Assembly: GCF_042679605.1 (NCBI RefSeq)
Contig: NZ_JBHTMU010000019.1
Coordinates: 5,515 to 69,514 of the forward strand
Reading direction: 5' to 3'
DNA length: 64,000 nucleotides
Source of the DNA: Litorisediminicola beolgyonensis
GTDB lineage: Bacteria > Pseudomonadota > Alphaproteobacteria > Rhodobacterales > Rhodobacteraceae
Under the pieces are notes generated by a model. It saw only the letters and a list, made by a program, of their open reading frames with translations, had not been told where the DNA came from and searched no databases. This document shows, piece after piece, positions 8,953 to 17,510 of the stretch. Position 1 is the first letter of the stretch, and each line of letters opens with the position of its first letter. The position numbers were made by a program, and so were the translations under genes.

Positions 8953-9431
8953 TCTTCGAGAGCGTCGAAGCGGCGCTGCCCGCGATGGCGCCCATGACCG
9001 CGCTGGCGGGGCTCGACCTCGGCGACAAGACCATCGGTGTCGCGGTCTCCGACCGGCTGCGCTCGGTCGCGACCCCGCTCGAGACGATCCGGCGCAAGAA
9101 GTTCACGCTCGATGCCGAGCGGCTTCTCGCGATCCTCGCCGCGCGCGAGATCGGCGGCGTGGTGCTCGGGTTGCCGCGCAACATGGACGGGACCGAGGGG
9201 CCGCGTTGCCAGTCGACCCGGGCCTTTGCGCGCAATTTCTCGCGGCTCTGGGACGGGCCGATCACCTTCTGGGACGAGCGGCTCTCGACCGTGGCGGCCG
9301 AACGCGCGCTTCTCGAGGCCGACACCTCGCGGCGCAGGCGCGCCGAGGTGATCGACCATGTCGCCGCCTCCTACATCCTGCAAGGCGCGCTCGACCGGCT
9401 GCGCCATCTGGCCTCGAGGAGCTTGGCATGA
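8949..9431 (+). CDS. ruvX: Putative pre-16S rRNA nuclease / Holliday junction resolvase, YqgF/RuvX family
   Basis: 160-residue RNase H-fold nuclease of the YqgF family, implicated in 16S rRNA 5'-end maturation and earlier proposed as a Holliday junction resolvase. Conserved acidic and glycine motifs are visible: GLDLGDKTIGVAVSD near residue 21, GVVLGLPRNMDGTEGPR in the middle, and FWDERLSTVAAERALL with DHVAASYILQ at the end. The ATG at 8949 overlaps the ccmI stop by 4 bases, and the stop overlaps the next gene, making a coupled three-gene unit. Confidence 0.9.
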   Translation: MIFESVEAALPAMAPMTALAGLDLGDKTIGVAVSDRLRSVATPLETIRRKKFTLDAERLLAILAAREIGGVVLGLPRNMDGTEGPRCQSTRAFARNFSRLWDGPITFWDERLSTVAAERALLEADTSRRRRAEVIDHVAASYILQGALDRLRHLASRSLA

Positions 9432-9661
9432 GCGCGCCTGTCTGGAGACGCAACGAGATCGACAGTCCCTGCGTGAATATCTGCCAGATCCATCCGACCG
9501 CGCGGCTTTGCGTCGGCTGCCTGCGCACCATCGACGAGATCACCGCCTGGTCGCGGATGACGCCCGAGGCCCGGCGCGCTGTCATGGCCGAACTGCCCGA
9601 CCGCGCGCCGCAGCTCACGCAGCGGCGCGGAGGCCGCGCCGCGCGCCTGAAGGACCGCTAG
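9428..9661 (+). CDS. DUF1289 family protein
   Basis: 77-residue small protein with the DUF1289 cysteine pattern (SPCVNICQIHP and CVGCLRTIDEI) followed by a helical ITAWSRMTPEARRAVMAELP. The four cysteines suggest metal binding, but the family has no established function. The ATG at 9428 overlaps the ruvX stop. The gene ends 3 bases from the stop of the convergent RTX gene. Confidence 0.85.
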   Translation: MSAPVWRRNEIDSPCVNICQIHPTARLCVGCLRTIDEITAWSRMTPEARRAVMAELPDRAPQLTQRRGGRAARLKDR

Positions 9662-9664
9662 GGG

Positions 9665-10690
9665 TTACTCGATCTCTTCGAGGATCACGTGGGTTTCGTC
9701 CACGGTGCCAGCCCCGCCGACCACGATCGCAACGGTGACGGGACCCTCGCCCAGCTCGAGCTGCACCAGCGCATCCTCGCCATCCTCGGCGACCGAGAGT
9801 TCGGCATCGAAGATATCCGCGCCCGGGACAGCCACGCTGATCAGGTCGGCCTCGGGTCCGCTGCCGACGAAATCGAGGATCTGCGGCACCCCGTTATCGG
9901 CCTCCTCGGCGTCGCTCGTGTCGAGGGCGAAGAAATCGGCACCGGCGCCGCCCGAGGCCTCGGCCACACCCGCGATGAAGAGCAGATCACTGCCCGCGCC
10001 GCCGTCCTGGACCTGTCCGCCAAAGAGCACATCATTGCCGCCGCCGCCGAGCAAGGTGTCCGCGCCGCCCAGTTCACCAAAGAGAAGGTCCCGGCCCGGG
10101 CCACCGTCGAGTTGATCGGCCCCCTCGCGACCGAGGAGCACGTCATCCCCTGCGTCGCCGGACAGCACGTCATCGCCGCCCTCGCCATCGAGCGTGTCGT
10201 CCCCATCGCCGCCCGTAAGCGTATCGTTGCCTCCCGTCGGCTCGGTATTGCCCTCTTCGCCATTGAGGTAATCGTTGCCCGGCCCGCCATCGACGAGATC
10301 GTCGCCCGGCCCGCCCAAGACGGCGTCGTCATTCGACCCGCCGCCGACCGTGTCATCGCCCTCGTTGCCATTCACGAAATCTTCGCCAAGACCGCCCGCA
10401 AGCCAGTCGTCGCCGCTGCCGCCGAGGAGCGCGTCGTCGCCTGCAGAGCCGAAGAGCGTGTCATCGCCCGCGCCGCCCAGAAGCTCGTCATTGCCCCCGG
10501 CGCCGTTGATCGCCTCGCCCGCGTCATCGGTGACGTAGAAATTGTTCCCGTCGTCGAGGATCACCTCGTCCTCGGGCGCTCCCGACCCGCCATCGTCGGG
10601 CGATGTATCACTGTCGTCGTCATCATCACCCCAGAGAGCAAAGAGCGGCGACAACAGCAGAAACGGCAGGAGGATACTCAGCAGACCCAT
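9665..10690 (-). CDS. RTX (hemolysin-type) calcium-binding repeat protein with N-terminal membrane segment
   Basis: 341 residues. A hydrophobic N-terminal segment (about residues 2-20, GLLSILLPFLLLSPLFALW) is followed by an Asp-rich linker (GDDDDDSD). From about residue 60 to 240 there are a dozen or more GGxGxDxLxGG nonapeptide RTX repeats that bind calcium in a beta-roll. The C-terminus (residues 260-341) is an acidic beta-rich domain. There is no obvious type I secretion enzyme domain; the N-terminal segment suggests membrane anchoring or Sec export. Repeats are interrupted once (NGEEGNTEPTGGNDTL). The substrate and role are unknown. A 135-base AT-richer region precedes the ATG. Confidence 0.85.
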   Translation of the reverse strand: MGLLSILLPFLLLSPLFALWGDDDDDSDTSPDDGGSGAPEDEVILDDGNNFYVTDDAGEAINGAGGNDELLGGAGDDTLFGSAGDDALLGGSGDDWLAGGLGEDFVNGNEGDDTVGGGSNDDAVLGGPGDDLVDGGPGNDYLNGEEGNTEPTGGNDTLTGGDGDDTLDGEGGDDVLSGDAGDDVLLGREGADQLDGGPGRDLLFGELGGADTLLGGGGNDVLFGGQVQDGGAGSDLLFIAGVAEASGGAGADFFALDTSDAEEADNGVPQILDFVGSGPEADLISVAVPGADIFDAELSVAEDGEDALVQLELGEGPVTVAIVVGGAGTVDETHVILEEIE

Positions 10691-10825
10691 GACACAATAC
10701 CTTGAACTTTAACTTGTCCTAACGACGTTGCACCGGCTTCGGCAACGGCACAAGGGACAGCCCCTTACTGTTCACGTCGCAGCAACAATCACCCGATTTC
10801 CGCAGGCTGACGCCCGAGTTTCGCC

Positions 10826-11620
10826 TTAATTCGAGAGGCTTGGCAGGGTCTCCTGCCCCAGCCACGCGCGCACGCCCCCCGGACAGGGCGGCCTGAAATA
10901 GGCGACGATTCGGCCCTCTGGCGCGGCCTGCGCCCCCGGCTCCCAGGGCGCGATCCCGTGGAGGAGGAGCCGGTGCAGCAGGATGGCCTCGCCCGGACGG
11001 GCGGGCAGCGGAACGCGCTCGCATCGCTCGAACACGGCGCGGCGCGCGGCGGTGTAGGCGTCGGTCACGTCGACCTCCGACCAGCGCTCGGGCGGATGCC
11101 CGGAAAGCGCCTCGGACAGCGCGTCGCGGAGGATGTCGTGGCTGCGCTCCCAGACCACGAGCGGGCTCGCGCCGGGATCGGCTGCGGTCATCGGCAGGCC
11201 GAGGATAAAGGCATGCGGCTCGCGCACACGTCGCGCGCCGCCCTCTTTCAGAACGCCGTCCAGATGCGCCCCGTCGCGCCGCAACCGGTACCCGAAGGCG
11301 GCCTCGCTCTCGCCGTCACGCGGGCGCGGATAGCCGGGCCAGACGGCAGAGATCTGGGCGGGATGGAGCGGCGGCAGATCGAGCGCCGCGCGCAGCGTGC
11401 CGGGCAAGGGCACGCCGTCCACCGATCCGTCCGGCGCACTCGGAAGCGCATCGACGCCCACGAACCACGTGTCCTCGCAGGTCAGCCAACGCGCCCGCAT
11501 CCCGGGGTCCGCGATGACCTCGCGCGCGCGAGCGAGAGCAACCTCGGTCCACGCGGCGGCATCCCCAAGCGTAAGACGCGCCCAGCCGCGCACCGTCAAC
11601 GTGTCGGCCAGCGCGCTCAC
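10826..11620 (-). CDS. Phytanoyl-CoA dioxygenase-like Fe(II)/2-oxoglutarate oxygenase, substrate unknown
   Basis: 264 residues starting at a GTG at 11620 that overlaps the dusA stop by 4 bases (GTGA). A plausible facial triad is present: H119-x-D121 (GAHLDG) and H221 (LLLHGIAPW), plus the 2-oxoglutarate-binding arginine R237 (EGRIVAYFRPP). These fit the PhyH superfamily. WPGYPRPRDGESEAAFGYRLRRDGAHLDG and the ERSHDILRDAL segment look like a defined subfamily found in Rhodobacterales. It is predicted to be cytoplasmic. Coupling to a tRNA dihydrouridine synthase may be incidental or may hint at an RNA-related role; the substrate cannot be told from sequence. Confidence 0.7.
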   Translation of the reverse strand: MSALADTLTVRGWARLTLGDAAAWTEVALARAREVIADPGMRARWLTCEDTWFVGVDALPSAPDGSVDGVPLPGTLRAALDLPPLHPAQISAVWPGYPRPRDGESEAAFGYRLRRDGAHLDGVLKEGGARRVREPHAFILGLPMTAADPGASPLVVWERSHDILRDALSEALSGHPPERWSEVDVTDAYTAARRAVFERCERVPLPARPGEAILLHRLLLHGIAPWEPGAQAAPEGRIVAYFRPPCPGGVRAWLGQETLPSLSN

Positions 11621-12642
11621 GCCTCTGCCGCCACCCGTTCCATGGCCGCGAGCGCCTCCTCGATCAGCTCGGCTCCGACGCCGGGTCGGGACGCACCCTC
11701 GGACAGCGCCCGCCGCCAGAGCCGCGCTCCGGGCCGTCCGGCGAAGAGCCCCAGCATGTGGCGCGTCACCTGATGGGCGCGCCCGCCCTCGGCCACATGC
11801 CGGGCCACATAGGGCATCATCTGCCGCGCGACCGCGTCCGGCTCGGGCGCCGCGCGCTCGCTGCCGAAGATGCGCGCGTCCGCATCGGCCAGGATATCCC
11901 AGGGCTGGTGATAGGCAGCGCGCCCGATCATCACGCCGTCGAGGCCTTGGGCCAGGAACCACTCGGCCTCATCGAGCGACCCGATGCCGCCATTGACCGA
12001 GACATGGAGGTCGGGAAAGCGCTCCTTCATCCGCAGAACGAGGTCGTAGTCGAGCGGCGGGATATCGCGGTTCTCCTTGGGCGAGAGGCCTTGGAGCCAA
12101 GCCTTGCGCGCATGGATCGCGACCCGCTCGCAGCCCGCGTCCCGGATGCGGGAGAGGAAGTCCGGAAGCACGGTCTCGGGGTCCTGATCGTCCACGCCGA
12201 TCCGGCATTTGACGGTGACCGGCACCGCGACCGCATCGCGCATGGCGCGCACAGAGGAGGCCACGAGGTCGGGCGTGGTCATCAGGACCGCGCCGAACGT
12301 GCCCGACTGGACCCGGTCCGAGGGGCAGCCGACATTGAGATTGATCTCGACATACCCCGCCTCTTCCCCCATCCGCGCCGCCTGGGCCAGCTCTCCGGGC
12401 TCCGAGCCACCCAGTTGCAGCGCCACCGGCTGCTCCTCGGGCGAGAAGTCCAGAAGATGCGCGGCGCCCCCGCGCACCAACGCCGGCGCGGTCACCATCT
12501 CGGTATAGAGCAGCGTCTCGCGCGACAGGTGACGGTGGAACACACGGCAGTGCCGGTCGGTCCAATCCATCATGGGTGCCACGCTTAGCCGCGCGGCCCT
12601 CTCGATGGTCGAAACCCCTTGTTTTCCTGGCGCTGTGCTCAT
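11617..12642 (-). CDS. dusA: tRNA-dihydrouridine synthase A
   Basis: FMN-dependent enzyme that reduces uridine 20/20a in the tRNA D-loop. It has 341 residues with the DusA signatures APMMDWTDRHCRVFHRHLS at the N-terminus, the catalytic cysteine in INLNVGCPSDRVQSGTFGA, KCRIGVDD, and VNGGIGSLDEAEWFL plus GVMIGRAAYHQPW at the phosphate site. I chose the ATG at 12642 (MSTAPGKQG) because AGGTGG lies just upstream; a 25-residue upstream extension is not conserved in character. The inverted repeat at 12699-12718 lies 57 bases upstream of the start. Confidence 0.93.
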   Translation of the reverse strand: MSTAPGKQGVSTIERAARLSVAPMMDWTDRHCRVFHRHLSRETLLYTEMVTAPALVRGGAAHLLDFSPEEQPVALQLGGSEPGELAQAARMGEEAGYVEINLNVGCPSDRVQSGTFGAVLMTTPDLVASSVRAMRDAVAVPVTVKCRIGVDDQDPETVLPDFLSRIRDAGCERVAIHARKAWLQGLSPKENRDIPPLDYDLVLRMKERFPDLHVSVNGGIGSLDEAEWFLAQGLDGVMIGRAAYHQPWDILADADARIFGSERAAPEPDAVARQMMPYVARHVAEGGRAHQVTRHMLGLFAGRPGARLWRRALSEGASRPGVGAELIEEALAAMERVAAEA

Positions 12643-13567
12643 GGCCACCTGACCGATCTTTTCCCGTTTCGGGGCCTTTTGCCCGCGTTTTCGGCGATGG
12701 TGCAACACATGTTGCACCCTATCCCGAATTGTTGCACCGCCCTCCGGCTCCTTCGGAGCCTCGGCTCGTCGTTGCTAAAGCGTGGTCTACGTCGGCTCTC
12801 GCGGATGGTCTGGAACTCTTTACCAGTTCGACTGGCCTACGCCCACCGGGTCGATTTCACCTCATCGGTCCTGATGTCCCGGTAAAGATGTTCATGTAGG
12901 CACCATCCTGAAAAGTTGGAAGAAAGACGGCGCGAAGAGCGGACGTGGTTGCGGCTGTTCGGACAGTTTTGCAGGCCTGATACCGAGTAATGATGTTAAC
13001 TTCATGCCGATTTCCACACTTTCAAGCCCGCCCAACATGTATCGTCAGGCGTGAGGCGGTCAGGCGCGGAATTGCTCCGGCCCATCCTGCCCGTCAGCCG
13101 CGCGACGCGGTCCCGAAGGACGACCGTGCCTTCTATTCACAGTCAGGCCGAGTTCATTTGCGCCCCGGAGCACGGGTATCTGGGGCACATCCGGGCAATG
13201 TCCTCCATCATCGCCGGCCGGTTCGCGGCGATGCCGACAGGCGTGTCTTAGAAAGAGGACCGGCCCCCCTATCCTGGCGTGGAGAGCCCTGATCTCGGCC
13301 TCGGTCGGCCTCTGTGGCTTGCCGCTGCGGGCACTCATATCAGCCATCCCCTCGACCGGTCGGTGCTTCGCCAGTCGCGCTTCAAGATGTTTGCAATGCA
13401 TCTCGGCTGACTGTCCGGTTGTCTGGGACCACTTCCAGCAAGGCCCGCCGACCGATCCGCCATCAAAAGAAATCCCAGCCGTTCTCCATTGACAAATTTG
13501 GCGTCGATCCATCTGCTGGGGAAAGGCGCACCCGGGCGTCATTTTTTCCAGGGAGTTGGAAGCCCAC
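12643..13567. other. 925-base region without a convincing gene
   Basis: Between dusA and ctaC I find no open frame with protein-like composition on either strand. The longest frames have Arg/Ser/Pro-rich shadow composition. The region holds a 9-bp inverted repeat (12699-12718), a third copy of its half site GTTGCACC (12731-12738), a small GC hairpin near 12745-12760, and a TTGACA (13489-13494) that could be the -35 of the ctaC promoter with no clear -10. A minus-strand frame at 13060-13542 may be a decayed gene but matches nothing I recognise. Confidence 0.5.
12699..12718. promoter_or_regulatory. Perfect 9-bp inverted repeat upstream of dusA (candidate operator)
   Basis: GGTGCAACA (12699-12707) and its reverse complement TGTTGCACC (12710-12718) are separated by 2 bases. 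A third half site lies at 12731-12738. Position 57 bases upstream of dusA fits a repressor operator. No regulator known to me has this consensus. Confidence 0.45.
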
Positions 13568-14548
13568 GTGACGCCCCGCCCGTTCGTCCTGCTGTCTTTC
13601 GTGGCAACTCTGGCGGCCTGTGGCGGGCCGCAATCGGTGCTCGATCCCGCAGGGCGCGATGCGGGTGTTCTGGCCGATCTCTTCTGGGTGATGCTTATCG
13701 GCGCGGTGATCCTCTGGGTCGCGATGAACGGTCTGGTGATCTACGTCACCCGCATTTCGCCGCGACAGTTTTCGCACCGTTCCGCGGAGACCCTGATCAT
13801 CGGCGGCGGCATCGTCTTTCCAACCGTGGTGCTGGCCGCGCTCCTGTCCTACGCGCTCTCCGAGATGCCGCGCCAGCGGGAGCCCGGCGAGGGGCTGACC
13901 GTGCGGGTCGTCGGCGAAAGCTGGTGGTGGCGCGTGGCCTACACGCCCGACGGTGCCGAGGCGCCGATCCTCAGCGCCAACGAGATCCGGCTGCCCGCGG
14001 GACGGCGGAGCGAGATCGAGCTGGCCGCGAACGGCGTCATCCATTCCTTCTGGATCCCCGCACTTGGCGGCAAGACCGACATGATCCCGGGCCGCGAGAC
14101 GCGGATGTCTCTGAAACCCGAAGAGCCCGGCACCTATCGCGGCCAATGCGCCGAGTTCTGCGGGCTCAGCCATGCCAAGATGGCCTTCGGCGCGGTGGTG
14201 ATGACCGAAGAGGACTTCACCGCGTGGCTGGAGCGCGAAGCCGCGCCTGCCGCAGAGCCCGAGGGTCCGGAGGCCATCCGCGGCGCGGCGATCTTCGCGG
14301 CGCAGGGCTGCGGCGCCTGCCACGCGGTGCGCGGCACCGAGGCGCAGGGGCTGGTCGGGCCGGACCTGACGCATATGGGCAGCCGCACCACGCTGGCGGC
14401 GGGCATCCTGCCGATGGAGCGCGCCGCGCTGATCGATTGGGTGCGCAAACCCGACGCGATCAAACCCGGCGCGCGGATGCCCGGCTATGACCACCTGAGC
14501 GACGAGGATCTCTCGGCGCTCGCCGCCTATCTCGAGGGGCTGATATGA
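13568..14548 (+). CDS. ctaC: Cytochrome c oxidase subunit II with fused cytochrome c domain (caa3 type)
   Basis: 326-residue lipoprotein that accepts electrons at the CuA site and carries its own heme c. A lipobox (ATLAAC, Cys18) ends the signal peptide. TM segments lie at about 38-60 and 75-96. CuA ligands are H159, C194, E196, C198, H202 and M205 (GVIHSFW and CAEFCGLSHAKM). A C-terminal cytochrome c domain has C248-x-x-C251-H252. The start is uncertain: the GTG at 13568 is preferred because GGGAG lies at proper distance; a TTG at 13556 adds only four residues. Its stop overlaps ctaD by 4 bases. Confidence 0.93.
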   Translation: MTPRPFVLLSFVATLAACGGPQSVLDPAGRDAGVLADLFWVMLIGAVILWVAMNGLVIYVTRISPRQFSHRSAETLIIGGGIVFPTVVLAALLSYALSEMPRQREPGEGLTVRVVGESWWWRVAYTPDGAEAPILSANEIRLPAGRRSEIELAANGVIHSFWIPALGGKTDMIPGRETRMSLKPEEPGTYRGQCAEFCGLSHAKMAFGAVVMTEEDFTAWLEREAAPAAEPEGPEAIRGAAIFAAQGCGACHAVRGTEAQGLVGPDLTHMGSRTTLAAGILPMERAALIDWVRKPDAIKPGARMPGYDHLSDEDLSALAAYLEGLI

Positions 14549-17148
14549 CCGAGACCTGGCGCGAGACCGCGATCCCTGCCCCGAGCGAGGCCTACGAGGA
14601 TCCGACGCCCGAGGGCATCTACCCGCCGACAGAGGAGATGCTCGACGAGCCGGTCGATCCCGAGCTGCAGAAGGCGCAGGAAGAGCGGCTGCGCGCGGTC
14701 TGGGACGATCCCAAGGGCTGGCGCTACTGGTCCGCGGTCAACAACTCCGAGGTCGGCGCGTGGTATTCGCTGACCGCCTTCGGCTTCATGATGGTCGCGG
14801 GCATCCTCGCGCTCCTGATGCGCATCCAGCTCGCGGTGCCCGACAACGAGTTCCTCTCGGCCGAGCGGTTCAACCAGTTCTTCACCATGCACGGCTCGGC
14901 GATGATGTTCCTCTTCGCCGTGCCGATGTTCGAGGCGATCTCGATCCTGCTGCTGCCGGCCTTTCTTGGCGCGCGGGACATGCCGTTTCCGCGGCTCTCG
15001 GCCTATGGCTACTGGTCCTTCCTGATCGGCGGGTTCTTCGTCCTGGGCTCGCTTCTCTTCGGGGTCGCGCCGGATTCGGGCTGGTTCATGTATCCCCCGC
15101 TCGCGACCGAGGCCGAGGGTCCGGGATCGGATATCTGGCTTCTGGGCCTGAGCTTCATCGAGGTGGCCTCGATCGCGGCGGCGGTCGAGCTGATCGTGGG
15201 CGTGGTCAAGTGCCGCCCGCCGGGAATGCGGATCAACCTGATGCCGCTCTACGCCTGGTATGTACTGGTCGTCGGCGGCATGATCCTCTTCGCCTTCCCG
15301 CCGCTCATCGCGGGCGATTTCCTTTTCGAGATGCAGCGCAGCTTCGACTGGCCGTTCTTCGATCCCGAGCGGGGCGGCGATCCGATGCTCTGGCAGCACC
15401 TCTTCTGGATCTTCGGCCATCCCGAGGTCTACATCATCTTCCTGCCCTCCATCGCCATCGCAGCGATGGTGGTGCCGACCGCGGCGCAGCGGCCCATCGT
15501 GGGCTACAGCTGGATCGTGCTTTCCGCCGTCGGAACCGGGTTCCTGAGCTTCGGGCTCTGGGTCCACCACATGTTCACCACCGGCCTGCCCGCGATCTCG
15601 CTGGGGTTCTTCTCGGCGGCCTCCGAGGCGGTGGTGATCCCGACCGGGGTGCAGCTCTTCGCCTTCGTCGCCACGCTGATGGTCGGCCGAGTGAAGATGT
15701 CGCTGCCGATGCTCTGGATCGCGGGCGCGGTGGCGGTCTTCACCGCGGGCGGCCTGACCGGGATCATGGTCGCGGTCGCGCCCTTCGACTGGCAGGTCCA
15801 CGACACCTATTTCATCGTGGCGCACCTGCATTACACGCTCTTCGGAGGCATGATCTTCCCGATCATCGGCGGCGTCTATTACTACTACCCGTTCTTCGCC
15901 AAGAAGAAGATGTCCGAGCGGCTTGGTCGCTGGGCCTTCTGGCTGACCTTCGTGGGCTTCAACATCTGCTTTCTGCCGATGCACCTGACCGGGCTTCTGG
16001 GCATGCCGCGGCGGGTCTACACCTATCCCGGCGATCTGGGATGGGACTGGCTCAACATGGTCTCGACGGTGGGCGCCTTCGTGGTGGGCGCGGGCATCGT
16101 GGTCTTCGGCTGGGACCTGATCCGGCCCAAGTCGCGCCAGCCCTATACCGAGCGCAACCCCTGGGGCGGCGGCACGCTGGAATGGAGCCACGACATCCCC
16201 GATCCGGGCTGGGGTGTCCGGGGCGTGCCCTACATCACTTCGCGCTACCCGCTCTGGGACCAGCCCAAGTTCCTGCACCGGCTGGACACGGGGCGGTTCT
16301 ATATCCCCGATGCCGAGGAGGGCCTGCGCGAGACCATCGTGACCTCGGCGGTCGATGCCGAGCCGCAGCATGTGGCGCGCATCACCGGGCCCGCCTGGTG
16401 CACGGTCTGGGCGGCGATCTTCACCGGCGGCGCGTTCATCTTTCCGACCTTCCACTGGTATCCGCCCGCGATCGTGTCGGGCATGCTCGCCATCGCCTGC
16501 GTGATCTACTGGCTCTGGACCTCGACCGCGCAGGTGCCGGAGAAGCCCATGAAAGATGTGGGCCTCGGCCTGCGCCTGCCGGTCTATGTCTCGGGCGCGA
16601 AGGCGCCGGGCTGGTGGGGGGTCTTCATCACCATGCTGGGCGACGCCACGGCCTTCGCGAGCCTCGTCTTCGGCGTGTTCTTCTACTGGACCGCGCGCCC
16701 CGATTTCCCGCCCGAGGACGCCACCCATGCCCACCCGCTGCTGACGGCGCTGGCGGCGATCCTCCTGGCGGCAAGCTGGGCGGCAACGCGCGCCGCGCGC
16801 GGCGTGAACCGGCGCGGCGCTTTGAGCCTCACCCGGATGCTTCTCGGGGCCGCGCCTCTCCTGGGGCTCGCAGGCGGCGCGGCGCTGGTCGGCGCGGTCT
16901 GGCTGCCGGGCATGGCGCCCTCGAGCCATGTCTACCCCGCGATGATGTGGGCGCTCGTGGTCTGGACCTGCGCGCATCTTCTCTGCGGGGTGATCATGCA
17001 GTGCTACTGTCTCGCAGGCTCCTTTGCTGGCAAGCTGACGCAGCGCTATGACGCGGATCTCTGGAACACGACGCTCTTCTGGCATTTCCTCGTCGTGACC
17101 TGCCTCGTGACCGCCGCGATGATCGGCCTCGTGCCGAGGGGGCTCTGA
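14545..17148 (+). CDS. ctaD: Cytochrome c oxidase subunit I/III fusion
   Basis: 867-residue terminal oxidase subunit. Residues 60-560 are subunit I: heme a ligands H116 and H429, CuB ligands H292, H341 and H342, heme a3 ligand H427, and the proton-channel glutamate E294 in FGHPEVY. Residues about 640-867 are a subunit III domain (PGWWGVFITMLGDATAFASL, ending NTTLFWHFLVVTCLVTAAMIGL), so both are one polypeptide, as in other caa3 oxidases. D145 in GARDMPFP is at the D-channel entrance, but the usual following asparagines appear to be replaced (RLSAYGYW). It pumps protons while reducing O2 to water. Coupled to ctaC upstream and to the small membrane protein downstream (TGATG). Confidence 0.95.
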   Translation: MTETWRETAIPAPSEAYEDPTPEGIYPPTEEMLDEPVDPELQKAQEERLRAVWDDPKGWRYWSAVNNSEVGAWYSLTAFGFMMVAGILALLMRIQLAVPDNEFLSAERFNQFFTMHGSAMMFLFAVPMFEAISILLLPAFLGARDMPFPRLSAYGYWSFLIGGFFVLGSLLFGVAPDSGWFMYPPLATEAEGPGSDIWLLGLSFIEVASIAAAVELIVGVVKCRPPGMRINLMPLYAWYVLVVGGMILFAFPPLIAGDFLFEMQRSFDWPFFDPERGGDPMLWQHLFWIFGHPEVYIIFLPSIAIAAMVVPTAAQRPIVGYSWIVLSAVGTGFLSFGLWVHHMFTTGLPAISLGFFSAASEAVVIPTGVQLFAFVATLMVGRVKMSLPMLWIAGAVAVFTAGGLTGIMVAVAPFDWQVHDTYFIVAHLHYTLFGGMIFPIIGGVYYYYPFFAKKKMSERLGRWAFWLTFVGFNICFLPMHLTGLLGMPRRVYTYPGDLGWDWLNMVSTVGAFVVGAGIVVFGWDLIRPKSRQPYTERNPWGGGTLEWSHDIPDPGWGVRGVPYITSRYPLWDQPKFLHRLDTGRFYIPDAEEGLRETIVTSAVDAEPQHVARITGPAWCTVWAAIFTGGAFIFPTFHWYPPAIVSGMLAIACVIYWLWTSTAQVPEKPMKDVGLGLRLPVYVSGAKAPGWWGVFITMLGDATAFASLVFGVFFYWTARPDFPPEDATHAHPLLTALAAILLAASWAATRAARGVNRRGALSLTRMLLGAAPLLGLAGGAALVGAVWLPGMAPSSHVYPAMMWALVVWTCAHLLCGVIMQCYCLAGSFAGKLTQRYDADLWNTTLFWHFLVVTCLVTAAMIGLVPRGL

Positions 17149-17510
17149 TGATCCCGCGCCGCGACCGCAGCCTCTGGCACATGATCACCGCGCCGACGAT
17201 CTGGGCGCTGCATTTCTGCGTCATCTACGGCTGGACCGCCGCGGTTTGCGCCAAGACCGGCGATGCCGAGCTGGCGCGGACCGGGATCGTCGCGGCGACC
17301 GTCGCGGCGCTTCTCGGCATCGCGATCTCGGGCTGGCGGGCGTGGCGGCAATGGGATTACCTCGACGACCGCGACTACGTGCACGACCAGCCGACCGAGG
17401 AGCACCGCCGCGAGTTCCTGGGCCATGCCGGGTGGCTCCTGGCGCTGGTGTCGGCCATCGGCGTGCTCTTCAACGCGAGCCCCGCCTTCTGGATCGGGAG
17501 CTGCCTGTGA
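17148..17510 (+). CDS. Small membrane protein of the caa3 oxidase operon
   Basis: 120 residues with three predicted membrane segments (about 14-32, 45-63 and 94-112) and a charged loop (WRQWDYLDDRDYVHDQPTEEHRREFLGHAG). The start MIPRRDRSLWHMITAPTIWALHFC and the conserved position between ctaD/E and ctaG mark it as the small membrane protein that accompanies caa3-type oxidase operons in many proteobacteria. It could be a subunit-IV-like or assembly component; its function is not established. It overlaps both neighbours. Confidence 0.8.
   Translation: MIPRRDRSLWHMITAPTIWALHFCVIYGWTAAVCAKTGDAELARTGIVAATVAALLGIAISGWRAWRQWDYLDDRDYVHDQPTEEHRREFLGHAGWLLALVSAIGVLFNASPAFWIGSCL

Noticed and set aside
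9950..10530. Repetitive DNA suggestive of a repeat array
   Set aside because: The repetition is the RTX nonapeptide coding pattern, not a CRISPR or mobile element; no spacers or conserved DNA repeats.
12576..12899. 107-codon plus-strand frame upstream of and antisense to the dusA start
   Set aside because: It begins inside dusA on the opposite strand, has no ribosome site and Pro/Ser/Arg-rich composition.
13060..13542. 160-codon minus-strand frame before ctaC, considered as a transposase or regulator remnant
   Set aside because: No recognisable motif, no ribosome site, and composition changes along the frame; left as unsupported.
14527..17085. 852-codon open frame antisense to ctaD
   Set aside because: Composition is His/Asp/Arg/Gly-rich with no domain, the typical mirror of a GC-rich membrane-protein gene; ctaD on the other strand has all catalytic residues.
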